Positions 1-8,882 of a stretch of 64,000 nt of DNA are shown piece by piece (within the stretch, counting starts at the first letter, position 1; each line of letters starts with the position of its first letter). The position numbers and the translations under genes were made by a program. Origin of the DNA: Chryseobacterium sp. MYb7 (lineage in GTDB: Bacteria > Bacteroidota > Bacteroidia > Flavobacteriales > Weeksellaceae). The stretch is taken from positions 124,001 through 188,000 of the forward strand of contig NZ_PCOU01000007.1 in the NCBI RefSeq assembly GCF_002979455.1, read 5' to 3'. Under the pieces are notes generated by a model. That model did no database searches. It saw only the letters and a program-made list of their open reading frames with translations, and was not told the origin of the DNA.

Positions 1-1291
1 AATCTCTTTTTGTTTTATCAAAAACATTTCTGAATGTTCCTGATACCTGTTCGTCTTCAATGGAAAAACTGACAGGTTCTTTTGACATATTCAGCACTAC
101 TAATACCTCGTTTTTTCCATTTTTCCTTACATAGGCCAGAATTTTGTCATTTGCTGTAGTATTCAGTAAATAAGTGGTTACATTAGAATCACCACCTCTT
201 AAAGCAGGATTAAAAGCTTTTAAATCCAATAATGTTTTATAGAAATCGGCCAGCTGATAAGTATTAGTCCACTTGATGACATCTTTCTCGAAAAACTCCA
301 GTCTTTTCATATTCGGAAGCTCCTGCCCTGAGTATAATAGCGGAACACCGTTCCATGTAGCAGAAAACACAGCCATAGGTTTTGTGATGACTCCGTATTT
401 TTCATACTCGGTCCCATTCCAGGAATTTTCATCATGATTGGCTGTAAACCATGCTCTCATAGAAGTATCTCCGATATTGGAATACTGTCTCAGAAGATCT
501 TTTAGTTCCTGAAGAGGTTCATTTTTTTTGTAATAGTCAGCAGTCTTATGCATCCATTTCCATGAATAGCTTGCATCAAAAACTTTTCCGTACTCCGGGC
601 TTTCTAATTCATCGAATTCTCCCAGCCAGAAAAGAGGTTTCACTTTTTCTACTTCGGGACGTGCCTGCTGCCAGAAATCTACTTCTACCCACGAAGCAAG
701 GTCACATCGGAAACCATCAATATTGGTTTCTTTCACCCAGAATTTCATAGCATCTATCATGGCCAGGCGCATTTCCTGGTTTTTATAATCCAACTCAATA
801 ATATCGTCCATTCCGGAAGCAATATGGAATTTACCATCGGGATCTTTTAGATAAAATTCGGGATGAGTTTTCGTCCATACATGATCCCATCCTGTATGGT
901 TGGCCACCCAGTCTATGATTACTTTGAATCCTAATCTGTGTGCCTCATTCACCATATCTTTAAAATCCTGCAGCGTTCCGAATTCGGGGTTAATGGAAGT
1001 ATAATCTGCTGCTGCATAAGGACTGCCCATGCTTCCTTTTTTATTCTGCTGGGCAATTGGAGTAATGGGCATAAACCAAAGTGTTTTTACTCCCATAGAT
1101 TTCAGGCGGGGCATTTCTTTTGCAAATGCTTTGAAAGTTCCTTCCTGAGTATATTGTCTTATGTTTACTTCGTAGATATTCGTGTTATGTTTCCAATCTT
1201 TTGGCAGTTCTGTCATCTTTTGTGTATTTTTTCGGGTGGTACAGGAAACAATTCCCAGACCAATTACAGCTATTAAAATTAATTTTTTCAT
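1..1291 (-). CDS. Alpha-amylase family (GH13) lipoprotein, C-terminus cut by window edge
   Basis: The first 430 codons are open from ATG at 1291 to the left edge. The N-terminus is a lipoprotein signal (hydrophobic residues 3-16, then SC), so the enzyme is probably anchored in the envelope or on the surface. All four GH13 regions are visible: DWVANH (region I), GFRCDLA with the nucleophile Asp (II), GEFDE with the acid/base Glu (III) and NHDENSW (IV). It should hydrolyse alpha-1,4-glucans such as starch or malto-oligosaccharides; exact substrate cannot be read. No sus-like partners are in view. The gene has a good promoter directly upstream. It stands alone on this side and its end lies outside the window. 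Confidence 0.93.
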   Translation of the reverse strand, partial: MKKLILIAVIGLGIVSCTTRKNTQKMTELPKDWKHNTNIYEVNIRQYTQEGTFKAFAKEMPRLKSMGVKTLWFMPITPIAQQNKKGSMGSPYAAADYTSINPEFGTLQDFKDMVNEAHRLGFKVIIDWVANHTGWDHVWTKTHPEFYLKDPDGKFHIASGMDDIIELDYKNQEMRLAMIDAMKFWVKETNIDGFRCDLASWVEVDFWQQARPEVEKVKPLFWLGEFDELESPEYGKVFDASYSWKWMHKTADYYKKNEPLQELKDLLRQYSNIGDTSMRAWFTANHDENSWNGTEYEKYGVITKPMAVFSATWNGVPLLYSGQELPNMKRLEFFEKDVIKWTNTYQLADFYKTLLDLKAFNPALRGGDSNVTTYLLNTTANDKILAYVRKNGKNEVLVVLNMSKEPVSFSIEDEQVSGTFRNVFDKTKRD

Positions 1292-1305
1292 CAATCTATT
1301 TTTAG

Positions 1306-1313
1306 CAAAAGTA
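1306..1313 (-). promoter_or_regulatory. -7 promoter element of the amylase gene
   Basis: On the minus strand TACTTTTG matches the Bacteroidota -7 consensus TAnnTTTG exactly and lies 15 bp upstream of the ATG, giving a very short leader. No clear -33 element was found. Confidence 0.55.
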
Positions 1314-1396
1314 AGGAATGTTTTTTGGGTGGAAAGGAGAAATGGCAAAATCAGCTTATTTGTAAATTATCTTTTTTACTATTTTACTTTTTGCCA

Positions 1397-1426
1397 TAAA
1401 AAAGCCCCGGATCAAAATCCAGGGCC
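1397..1426 (-). terminator. Rho-independent terminator of the pRiA4b-like gene
   Basis: Read on the minus strand: stem GGCCCTGGAT / ATCCGGGGC with one mismatch, followed by TTTTTT. It lies just after the stop codon at 1441. Confidence 0.75.
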
Positions 1427-1440
1427 ATATATTGTGTTGA

Positions 1441-2040
1441 CTATCTTTCGTCATCATTGTCATCTTCATCATCAAAGACATCGTCATTGTAGTCTTCTTC
1501 TTCCTCATCATCGAAGCTGTCATCATCTTCATCTGAGAAATTTCCTCCTGCTCCAAAATCGTCATCAAAACCAAACTCGTCATCGGCCAAAGGCATTGCT
1601 GATTTCTTTTTAGATCCTCCGGCACTTCCGTTTTTGCTAGGTGCTTTCAATGGAACGTTTCCAAATCTGTATACTGTGATAGGATAATTAACTCCTTTTG
1701 TCTCTTCAATTACTTCTACAAGCTCACAGAAGAATTCCCAAAGATCAAGAAGTCCGTACTGGAACTGTGCTTTGTCGCCTACATTTGCAAAAGCTTCATC
1801 AATGTAAACATCTGACATAATCTCACCATCACCATCATCACTCATATCTTCTAATGGGACACTTTTTACGATTGTTCCGTCATCTTCTAACAGATTAAAA
1901 GTAGAAAGCTCATCTCCCTGCAGACTGAATGCACTTTTAATTCCTAAATGTAAGTTCCATAACGTTTGTTTTCCCTTAACTTCGATATCTCGGAAAATAT
2001 CCTCTTTCGCATCTAATATTACGCGGATTTTGTAAACCAT
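1441..2040 (-). CDS. Plasmid pRiA4b ORF-3-like (TnpR passenger-type) protein with acidic tail
   Basis: A 199-residue cytosolic protein. Residues 1-130 (MVYKIRVILD..., LWNLHLGIKSAF, a FQYGLLDLWEFFCEL segment) resemble the pRiA4b ORF-3/IS1096 TnpR-like family, whose molecular function is unknown. Residues about 150-199 are an almost purely Asp/Glu tail rich in DDD and EEEE runs, which is probably disordered. No transposase or recombinase gene accompanies it, so the 'transposon passenger' name is only a family label here. It is monocistronic, with its own promoter and terminator. Confidence 0.7.
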   Translation of the reverse strand: MVYKIRVILDAKEDIFRDIEVKGKQTLWNLHLGIKSAFSLQGDELSTFNLLEDDGTIVKSVPLEDMSDDGDGEIMSDVYIDEAFANVGDKAQFQYGLLDLWEFFCELVEVIEETKGVNYPITVYRFGNVPLKAPSKNGSAGGSKKKSAMPLADDEFGFDDDFGAGGNFSDEDDDSFDDEEEEDYNDDVFDDEDDNDDER

Positions 2041-2093
2041 ATCAGTTTCTTAAATTACTTTTTTGCCTTTATAATTATGATAAATCTCTGTTG

Positions 2094-2122
2094 CAAATAT
2101 ATAATAAATGACATGTGACAAA
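2094..2122 (-). promoter_or_regulatory. -33/-7 promoter of the pRiA4b-like gene
   Basis: Minus strand TTTG (2119-2122), 17-bp spacer, TATATTTG (2094-2101): a complete Bacteroidota sigma-ABfr-type promoter 54 bp upstream of the start codon. Confidence 0.6.
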
Positions 2123-2174
2123 AAAATATTTCAGGATTTTTTAAAATATTTTTTTTTCTTACATTTTGCAGGAA

Positions 2175-3206
2175 TTATTTACTTTTTTCAAGCATAAAAC
2201 TGAACTTTGTGCCTTCAAGGTAGACACTTTCTACGGTAATATTTTCGTTATGTGCTTCAAGGATGTGTTTTACGATCGCCAATCCAAGCCCGGAACCCCC
2301 TTCTCTTCGGCTTCTGCTGGTTTCTACACGATAAAATCTTTCGAAGATTCTTGGAAGAATTTCAGATTTGATTCCCATTCCGTTGTCTATAACTTCTATC
2401 AGCACCTTATTTTTCAGGACACTGGTTTTCACGATTACTTTTGCTTCCTGTCTGTTGGCATAATGAATCGCATTAGAAATAAGATTAATAAAAACCTGGG
2501 AAATCTTTTGTTTATCAGCCTCCACAAAGATTTGTGGATGAAGGGTCTGAATTTGTAATGTTGTATTTCTTTTTTCAGCTTCAAGATCAAGAAGATCAAA
2601 AATTTCCTTGATCAGAAGGTTGACATCAAATTTTGAAACGGTAAGATTAATTTCACCGGCTTCCAGCCTGTTGATCATATCCAGATCTTTCACGATAGCA
2701 ATCAGTCTTTCTACTGATATGTCTATTCTTTCCAGATATTTATCTCTGATGGTGAGATTATCTACTCCACCGTCTCTTAAAGTTTCTACATATCCCTGGA
2801 TAGAAAACAGAGGGGTTTTCAGCTCATGGGAAACATTTCCGATGTATTCTTTACGGTAGCTTTCCATCTCCTTCATCATATCAATTTCTGATACCTGCTG
2901 CTGATTGAGATCTGAAAATCTTTCTCCTAATTCTTTAATGGTGATATTTTCGTCATGATTCTGCACTATTTCCTGTGGAAGAAAGCCGGAAAGACCTTTT
3001 ACCTGTTTTCTGCTGTAGTAATTGAAAAGGAGTTCCAATACCACACAGTTGATCATAAAGATCAGGACAATACAGATGAAAAGACCCGTTTTAAACAAAG
3101 GGGTCTCATAATAGATATCTTTCAGTGAATCGAATACGACTACTAAAAGGAACATTACCAGTGTCAGCAGACAGGAGGCAACGAGGGTAAGTCTGTAAAA
3201 TTTCAA
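2175..3206 (-). CDS. PhoR-like sensor histidine kinase
   Basis: 343 residues. Two membrane segments (about 8-26 and 41-62) with only a short periplasmic loop, no separate sensor domain and no obvious HAMP. The HisKA phospho-acceptor is His127 in VSHELKTP. The HATPase domain shows the N-box (INLISNAIHYA), G1 (DNGMGI), F-box (ERFYRV) and G2 (GSGLGLAI). It should autophosphorylate and pass the phosphate to the regulator encoded 48 bp upstream in the same operon. The domain layout and the PhoB-like partner suggest phosphate sensing, but this is inference; the adjoining TonB receptor operon on the other strand is the obvious candidate target. Confidence 0.9.
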   Translation of the reverse strand: MKFYRLTLVASCLLTLVMFLLVVVFDSLKDIYYETPLFKTGLFICIVLIFMINCVVLELLFNYYSRKQVKGLSGFLPQEIVQNHDENITIKELGERFSDLNQQQVSEIDMMKEMESYRKEYIGNVSHELKTPLFSIQGYVETLRDGGVDNLTIRDKYLERIDISVERLIAIVKDLDMINRLEAGEINLTVSKFDVNLLIKEIFDLLDLEAEKRNTTLQIQTLHPQIFVEADKQKISQVFINLISNAIHYANRQEAKVIVKTSVLKNKVLIEVIDNGMGIKSEILPRIFERFYRVETSRSRREGGSGLGLAIVKHILEAHNENITVESVYLEGTKFSFMLEKSK

Positions 3207-3254
3207 TTTTACAACGTTTTAATGATTGAACGTAAAGTTAAGGTTTTTAGCGAA

Positions 3255-3929
3255 TTAAACGATCAGTTTGTACCCAATCCCTTTTAATGTCTGAATCGTA
3301 TTGATTCCTAATTTTTCTCTAAGCCTTCTAATGTGAACATCTATGGTTCTCTCCCCTACAATCACATCATTACCCCAAACTTTTTCCAGAATTTCTTCTC
3401 TCTTGAAAACCTTTTCAGTATTGGAAGCCAAAAGGTAAAGCAAATCAAATTCTTTTTTGGGAAGAAGAAATTGCTGTCCGCTTTTGGAAACTCTGAAATT
3501 ATCTTTATCGATAACAAGGTCTCCGATTTCGATTAGTTTAGCATTGTCAGATACCTGAGAGGTAAGCTGTAATAATGCATTTACTTTAGAGATAAGGATT
3601 TTTGGTTTAATCAGTTTTACGACGTAATCATTGGCACCCGCCTGAAAACCGGCTAACTGAGAAAACTCTTCGCTTCTTGCAGAAAGGAACACAATAAGTG
3701 TTTTTTGAAGTTCTTTCACTTTACGAAGTTCCTGACAGGTTTCTATACCATCTTTCTCAGGCATCATGACATCTAATAAGATAAGATCCGGAACAATCTC
3801 CTTTGCTTTTTCTATACCTTCGTTACCATTGGTAGCTGTATAGATATCATACCCTTCCTTTTCCAAATTGTAAGACAGAATCTCTAAAATGTCCAGTTCA
3901 TCGTCTATTAAAAGAATTTTTTTGCTCAT
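3255..3929 (-). CDS. OmpR/PhoB-family response regulator
   Basis: 224 residues: receiver domain (about 1-120) with acidic pocket Asp9/Asp10, phosphorylation site Asp53 (LLDVMMP), and conserved Lys105; then a winged-helix DNA-binding domain (about 130-224, with RTIDVHIRRLREKLG and a terminal KGIGYKL). Normally the conserved Lys is followed by Pro (K-P, a cis peptide bond); here it is followed by Leu106 (codon CTG), although a second KP occurs three residues on. The gene is first in the operon with the histidine kinase and is divergent to the TonB receptor operon. OmpR-family proteins bind direct repeats with 11-bp period, and such a repeat is present in the shared intergenic region. Confidence 0.92.
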   Translation of the reverse strand: MSKKILLIDDELDILEILSYNLEKEGYDIYTATNGNEGIEKAKEIVPDLILLDVMMPEKDGIETCQELRKVKELQKTLIVFLSARSEEFSQLAGFQAGANDYVVKLIKPKILISKVNALLQLTSQVSDNAKLIEIGDLVIDKDNFRVSKSGQQFLLPKKEFDLLYLLASNTEKVFKREEILEKVWGNDVIVGERTIDVHIRRLREKLGINTIQTLKGIGYKLIV

Positions 3930-3950
3930 CTTCTAGTTTAAGAATTCCCA

Positions 3951-3958
3951 CAAAATTA
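3951..3958 (-). promoter_or_regulatory. -7 element of the regulator/kinase operon
   Basis: Minus strand TAATTTTG is an exact TAnnTTTG match, 21 bp upstream of the start codon of the response regulator. Confidence 0.5.
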
Positions 3959-4189
3959 ATTATTTCAATTGATTTTATCTATCCGTCAAATGTTAACTAA
4001 TTATTAAAAAACCATATTTTGACTTAAAATTACAAAATCAATAAAAAAACTAACAAATAAGTACACACAAACCAAATATAAGGAATAATATTTAAAATTA
4101 AAACAAAAATTACAATTATATAAATAAAACATCGATAACTATAAAATCTACCCATCCGTTAATACAAACTTCACAATTAATTAAGATTA

Positions 4190-4225
4190 TCCTAAAGTTT
4201 TCCTAAAAACTTAGCCTTTATTTTG
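4190..4225 (+). promoter_or_regulatory. Candidate response-regulator box and -7 element before the TonB receptor
   Basis: TCCTAAA occurs at 4190-4196 and again at 4201-4207, separated by GTTT, so the repeat period is exactly 11 bp. Ten bases downstream is TTATTTTG (4218-4225), seven of eight matches to the Bacteroidota -7 element. No good -33 element is present; the repeat occupies that place, as a Pho box does in activator-dependent promoters. The rest of the 324-bp divergent gap (3930-4253) is AT-rich and otherwise featureless apart from the promoter of the divergent operon. Confidence 0.45.
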
Positions 4226-4253
4226 CCCTTGAAAAAGAAGTAAAAGAAGTAAA

Positions 4254-7043
4254 ATGAAAAAACAACTCCACAAGAGCATTATGCTACTTGCCTTGTTTTC
4301 TGCTGGCTATGCTTTTGCACAAAGCCAAATTTTGGAAGGTAGGGTATTGGATGAGAAAGATAATACTCCTATAGAAGGAGTAAAAGTAAAAGTAAATGGA
4401 CAGGAGGTAACTACTGACATTTCCGGATACTACTCTATCAACCTTTCCCCTGGTACCAATTACATTGTAACGGTAAGCTCCAATGGGTATAACAGAAAAG
4501 AGATCAGCGAGGTTATCATTAAAAATGAAGGTAATACTCATCTTGATATCGTTCTGGATAAGCCCTCTACTAAAGAAAAAGAAATTGAGGGAGTTGTCAT
4601 AAAATCTAACGCAAGAAAAGAAACCATAGCCTCTACCATCGGTTTACAAAAGAACGCTGGTGTAGTTTCTCAGGTTATTGGTGTAGAAGCTATTAAAAGA
4701 AGTCCGGATAGAAACACGGGTGAAGTTCTGAAAAGAGTTTCCGGGGTGAGTTTATCTGAAGGAAAATATATCGTAGTAAGAGGTTTGTCAGACCGTTACA
4801 ACCAGGCGATGTTAAATGGTATTCAATTATCCAGTACGGAACCAGACAGAAAGACTTTCTCTTTTGACCTTTTCCCCGCTAACGTTATCGAAACGCTTGT
4901 TATCAACAAAACCTTCATTCCTGAATATACCGGAGAATGGGGAGGAGCTTTGATTCAAGTAAATACTAAAGATATTCCTAATAAGAATTTCTTCAATGTA
5001 CAAGTGGGTGTAGGAGGAAATACAGCTACTATGGGACAGGAATTCCATATGCAGAAAGGAGGAAAATGGGACTTTTTAGGAATTGATGACGGTTACAGAA
5101 AGCTTCCTACCAATATGCCTGCAAAAAATGCGTTCAGTATTTTGACTGAATCTCAGAAAACAGAGATTGGTAAGGGATATACAAAGAACCTTGGATACAA
5201 CAGTATCGGCTATCCTGAAAATATCAGTTTACAGTTAGACGGAGGATTTAATACCAAAGTATTTGGAAAAGATTTAGGGGTAATTGCAGTTTTAAACTAC
5301 AGTAACAACAAAAGAAGAACTGAGTCTACCAACCGTTTCTTTACCATTAACGACCAGCTTGCTGATACCAACTTCGATTATTTTACAGAAAAATACAGCA
5401 ATGATATTATTTTAGGAGGAATGTTGAACTTAGCTTTAAAGCTGAACAGCAACAATAAAATTTCCCTAAAGAATATTATCACGAATAATACGGTGAACCA
5501 CATGTCCTTCAGAACTGGTAAGGACTTTGAATTTGATCCGATCAACGGAACCAATATCATGGCAAGGGAAATAGGATTTAAAGAAACTACTTTCTATAAC
5601 TCTACTCTTACTGGTAACCACAAAATTGATGTTCTTGGCGGACTTACCGTAAACTGGTACGGAAGTTTCGGGATCCTGGATCAGTATATCCCTTTGCTTC
5701 AGCGTTTGCAGTATAACCAATACACAAACATGACAGGAAGCCCTTATCTAGCATTGATTTCTAATGGTCTTTCTCAAAAATCAGGAAGTGTATTCTACTC
5801 TACTTTAAGTGATTATCTATATAATGCCGGAGGTGACGTATCCAAGACATTTACGATGTTTGGTCAAAAGCAAACCATCAAGGGAGGTTATTTATTCCAG
5901 GTAAAAGACAGAATATACAACTCAAGACCATTCTCTGTAAGACTTGAAAAATTCAATCAGGGATTACTTTCTCAACCTTTTGAAACTATTTTCAATCCTG
6001 AGAATTTCGGTGGTAATGGAGGATTTACATTTGATGAAATTGCAGGAAACCAGTACAGATATATTGCCAATACGATCCTTAACGCAGGATATTTACAGTT
6101 TGACAATAACTTTACACCATGGTTAAGAGCAGTTTGGGGATTAAGAGTTGAAAACTTTGACCAATTGGTAGGAAGCACAAAGAAAAGTGACGATCGTTTT
6201 GTGAATACGCGTGTTACAGACTTTTTACCAGCTGTTAACTTGACATTCAAGGTAAATCCTAAAATGAATATCCGTGTTGCAGGTTCACAAACCGTAGTAA
6301 GACCAGAATTTAGAGAGGTTTCTCCTTTAGCATATTATGATTTTGACCTTGGAGCTACGGTAATTGGTAATAAATCTATTGAAAGAACTAAAATCACGAG
6401 TGCTGACGTTCGTTGGGAATATTACCCAAGAAACGGAGAAATCATATCCGTAGCAGGTTTCTATAAAAACTTTAAAAAACCTATCGAATTATACTTCAAC
6501 CAGTCTGGGGTAGGAACCAGTAATACCTTCAACTACCTTAACGTAGATAAAGCTGATGCTTACGGGGTAGAATTTGAAGTAAGAAAAAAACTGGATTTTG
6601 TAAGTGCTCTTAAAAACTTTACGCTGGGTGGAAACGTAGCTTTAATTAAAAACAAAGTAACAGACGAAGCTACTAAGATTGACAGACCAATGCAGGGACA
6701 ATCTCCATACACGGTCAACGTAAGCCTTCAGTATGATACTGAAAAATCTGGATGGTCTTCTACCGTATTATTCAACATGATTGGAAGAAGAATCCTTTAT
6801 GTAGGAAACGATCAGGTACCACCAATCTGGGAAGCACCAAGACCTCTTTTAGACTTCCAGGTTGCTAAAAAGATTTGGAGCAACAAAGGAGAGATCAAGC
6901 TGAATGTTTCAGATATCCTGAACCGTCGTGCTAAATTCTACCATGACCTGAACGACAACGGTAAGTATGACAGCAAAGATGCTCTTGCTATTGAAAGACT
7001 TTCAGGAACCAATATCAGTTTAACACTGGGATACAATTTTTAA
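4254..7043 (+). CDS. TonB-dependent outer-membrane receptor with carboxypeptidase-regulatory-like domain
   Basis: 929 residues. Signal peptide 1-22 (AFA before Q), a carboxypeptidase D regulatory-like beta-sandwich (about 26-103, GRVLDEKDNTPIEGVKV), a plug domain (about 118-237, with GEVLKRVSGVS and VVRGLSDRYNQAMLNG), and a beta-barrel ending in an aromatic residue (LTLGYNF). It should import a bound ligand using TonB energy. No SusD-like gene follows; the next gene is a surface-type beta-helix lipoprotein 44 bp downstream and is probably in the same transcript. Ligand unknown; the neighbouring PhoB/PhoR-like system and the repeat in its promoter suggest control by phosphate supply, an inference only. 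Confidence 0.92.
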   Translation: MKKQLHKSIMLLALFSAGYAFAQSQILEGRVLDEKDNTPIEGVKVKVNGQEVTTDISGYYSINLSPGTNYIVTVSSNGYNRKEISEVIIKNEGNTHLDIVLDKPSTKEKEIEGVVIKSNARKETIASTIGLQKNAGVVSQVIGVEAIKRSPDRNTGEVLKRVSGVSLSEGKYIVVRGLSDRYNQAMLNGIQLSSTEPDRKTFSFDLFPANVIETLVINKTFIPEYTGEWGGALIQVNTKDIPNKNFFNVQVGVGGNTATMGQEFHMQKGGKWDFLGIDDGYRKLPTNMPAKNAFSILTESQKTEIGKGYTKNLGYNSIGYPENISLQLDGGFNTKVFGKDLGVIAVLNYSNNKRRTESTNRFFTINDQLADTNFDYFTEKYSNDIILGGMLNLALKLNSNNKISLKNIITNNTVNHMSFRTGKDFEFDPINGTNIMAREIGFKETTFYNSTLTGNHKIDVLGGLTVNWYGSFGILDQYIPLLQRLQYNQYTNMTGSPYLALISNGLSQKSGSVFYSTLSDYLYNAGGDVSKTFTMFGQKQTIKGGYLFQVKDRIYNSRPFSVRLEKFNQGLLSQPFETIFNPENFGGNGGFTFDEIAGNQYRYIANTILNAGYLQFDNNFTPWLRAVWGLRVENFDQLVGSTKKSDDRFVNTRVTDFLPAVNLTFKVNPKMNIRVAGSQTVVRPEFREVSPLAYYDFDLGATVIGNKSIERTKITSADVRWEYYPRNGEIISVAGFYKNFKKPIELYFNQSGVGTSNTFNYLNVDKADAYGVEFEVRKKLDFVSALKNFTLGGNVALIKNKVTDEATKIDRPMQGQSPYTVNVSLQYDTEKSGWSSTVLFNMIGRRILYVGNDQVPPIWEAPRPLLDFQVAKKIWSNKGEIKLNVSDILNRRAKFYHDLNDNGKYDSKDALAIERLSGTNISLTLGYNF

Positions 7044-7087
7044 TTCACTCAACAAATAATCTAATAAATAATTTAATTCTTTATAAC

Positions 7088-8497
7088 ATGAAAAAGTTCG
7101 TTTTATATTCTTTAATGCTTGGCGCTCTAGTATCAACTACCGCATGTAGAAATATAGAAGAAGATGGACCTACCATTATTCAAAATGGAGGTAACGGAAA
7201 CGGAGATACTGAAAACCTTATTCTTTCAGGAAAGATCACTTCCAGCCTTACGCTTAAAGCCAATAAAATCTATAAGCTAAGAGGACTAGTATATGTAACT
7301 AACGGAGCTACTTTAACTATCGAGCCAGGTACAAAGATTGTAGGTGAAGCTGATAAAAACGGAGCTTTGATCATTACAAAAGGAAGTAAAATCATGGCAG
7401 AAGGTACTGCTGCCAATCCTATTATCTTCACTTCTGAAAAACCAAGTCCTAAAAGAGGAGACTGGGCAGGTGTAGTAATCTTAGGAAATGCTCCTACTAA
7501 CGCTTCTTTCGGTGGAGCAAACGGAGTTGGAGAGATTGAAGGAGGGATCAACAACTCTGAAAGTCTTGGACTTTACGGTGGAAACAATGCTGCTGACAAC
7601 AGTGGTGTATTAAAATATGTAAGAATAGAATATGCCGGATATGCATTCTTACCAGATAAAGAGATTAACGGACTTACATTCGGTGGTGTAGGTAACGGAA
7701 CTACAGTAGATTATGTAGAAGTTGCTTATGCTAATGATGACAGTTTTGAATGGTTCGGAGGAACGGTAAACTGTTCTCACCTTATTTCTTATAAAGGTCT
7801 TGATGACGATTTCGATACGGATAACGGTTTCTCAGGAAATGTACAGTTTGGTATTGCAGTAAGAGATTCTCAGGTAGCAGACGTTTCAGGTTCTAACGCT
7901 TTTGAATCTGATAATGATGCTAACGGTTCTACTTTAACGCCTCAGACTTCAGCTACATTCTCTAACATGACGATCATCGGGCCAATCAACTCTGCGGCTC
8001 CTGGATCTATCAACGCATTATTCCAGAATGCATTACAGATCAGAAGAAACTCTTCTATCTCTGTATTCAACTCTGTATTCACAGGATTCCCTGTAGGTTT
8101 ATTCATTGATGCTACGAAAGGAGCTCCAACGGATAACAATATTGTAGGTAACAAGTTATTCTTTGAAAACAACGTTTTAGCAGGAAATACAACTCCTTTA
8201 AAATTCGGACCATCTACATCTACTCCGACAACGTATACATTAAACGACCTTACAACTTGGTTTAATGCTAAAGGAAATACAATCCTTGCTTCTACTGCCG
8301 ATGTAAAACTTGCTGGTGCTTGGGCTCCTGCAGGAACTACACCAAACTTCACTCCTTCTGCAGGTTCTCCATTATTAACTGGAGGAGCATTTACTAATCC
8401 TAAATTAGCTACTTGGTTTACTCAGGTAACTTACAAAGGTGCTGTAAAGGATGCCAACGATACTTGGTATGCAGGATGGACCAACTTCAACTTATAA
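7088..8497 (+). CDS. Lipoprotein with parallel beta-helix-like repeats, partner of the TonB receptor
   Basis: 469 residues with lipobox STTAC (Cys20) followed by a Gly/Asn-rich linker. The body contains LTIEPGTKIVGE, ANPIIFTSEKP, GDWAGVVILGNAP, LKYVRIEYAG and GLTFGGVGNGTTVDYVEVAYA: the ladder pattern of right-handed beta-helix proteins found widely in Bacteroidota. A DDSFEWFGG / GLDDDFDTDNGFSG segment is acidic and might bind cations. No catalytic site is recognised. It probably sits on the outer membrane and helps the receptor encoded just upstream to capture its ligand; that role is inferred from operon position. A strong terminator follows. Confidence 0.7.
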   Translation: MKKFVLYSLMLGALVSTTACRNIEEDGPTIIQNGGNGNGDTENLILSGKITSSLTLKANKIYKLRGLVYVTNGATLTIEPGTKIVGEADKNGALIITKGSKIMAEGTAANPIIFTSEKPSPKRGDWAGVVILGNAPTNASFGGANGVGEIEGGINNSESLGLYGGNNAADNSGVLKYVRIEYAGYAFLPDKEINGLTFGGVGNGTTVDYVEVAYANDDSFEWFGGTVNCSHLISYKGLDDDFDTDNGFSGNVQFGIAVRDSQVADVSGSNAFESDNDANGSTLTPQTSATFSNMTIIGPINSAAPGSINALFQNALQIRRNSSISVFNSVFTGFPVGLFIDATKGAPTDNNIVGNKLFFENNVLAGNTTPLKFGPSTSTPTTYTLNDLTTWFNAKGNTILASTADVKLAGAWAPAGTTPNFTPSAGSPLLTGGAFTNPKLATWFTQVTYKGAVKDANDTWYAGWTNFNL

Positions 8498-8533
8498 TAT
8501 AGTAATAGTACTTAGATTTAATTTCAAATAGAA

Positions 8534-8566
8534 GGCCTTCGGAAATATTTTCCGAGGGCTTTTTTA
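8534..8566 (+). terminator. Terminator of the TonB receptor operon
   Basis: GCCTTCGGAAA / TTTCCGAGGGC stem (one G-T pair) with a short loop, followed by TTTTTT. Confidence 0.85.
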
Positions 8567-8691
8567 TGGTTATGATCAATTATTAGGACTTTCCGCCGGA
8601 ATCAATATTAAGAGGTGTTCATATTGTAAAACAGAAAAGGGGAATATGAACAGTAATTTTTTGGGTTGAACACTGATTGTTCTTTTATAAG

Positions 8692-8760
8692 TTTTGGCTA
8701 AAGCCGGACGAATGGTTCTTCTATTTAATAAATGGGCTAAAGAGCCCATTCCTATTGATA
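8692..8760 (+). repeat. Interspersed repeat, family A copy 1
   Basis: GGCTAAAGCC followed about 30 bp later by the palindrome TGGGCTAAAGAGCCCA and then TTCCTATTGA. The same arrangement recurs at 18637-18703. Both copies lie between convergent genes or downstream of terminators and are followed by AT-rich ATTCATAATTTATAATT-like runs. Together with the flanking terminators this fills the 385-bp gap 8498-8882; a short ORF across it on the minus strand is considered spurious. Confidence 0.65.
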
Positions 8761-8808
8761 GAGAAAAGACCCGAAACTTCACCATTCATAATTTATAATT
8801 TATAATTC

Positions 8809-8842
8809 AAAAAAAATGCCACCAGAAAAGCTTCCGATGGCG
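8809..8842 (-). terminator. Terminator of the cytosolic amidohydrolase gene
   Basis: Minus strand GCCATCGGAA / TTCTGGTGGC stem (with G-T pairs), followed by eight T. Confidence 0.7.
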
Positions 8843-8882
8843 ATTACAAAAAACAAGTGTATAAAAAAATATATACTTCAAA

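Noticed and set aside
1356-1625. Met/Lys-rich ORF antisense to the acidic tail
   Set aside because: It is the out-of-frame reading of the Asp/Glu-rich codons of the pRiA4b-like gene and has low complexity.
1441-2040. Transposon, because of the TnpR-like label
   Set aside because: No transposase, terminal repeats or resolvase motifs are present; the label is only a family name.
8576-8785. 69-codon minus-strand ORF
   Set aside because: It runs over the interspersed repeat between two terminators and has no protein-like features.
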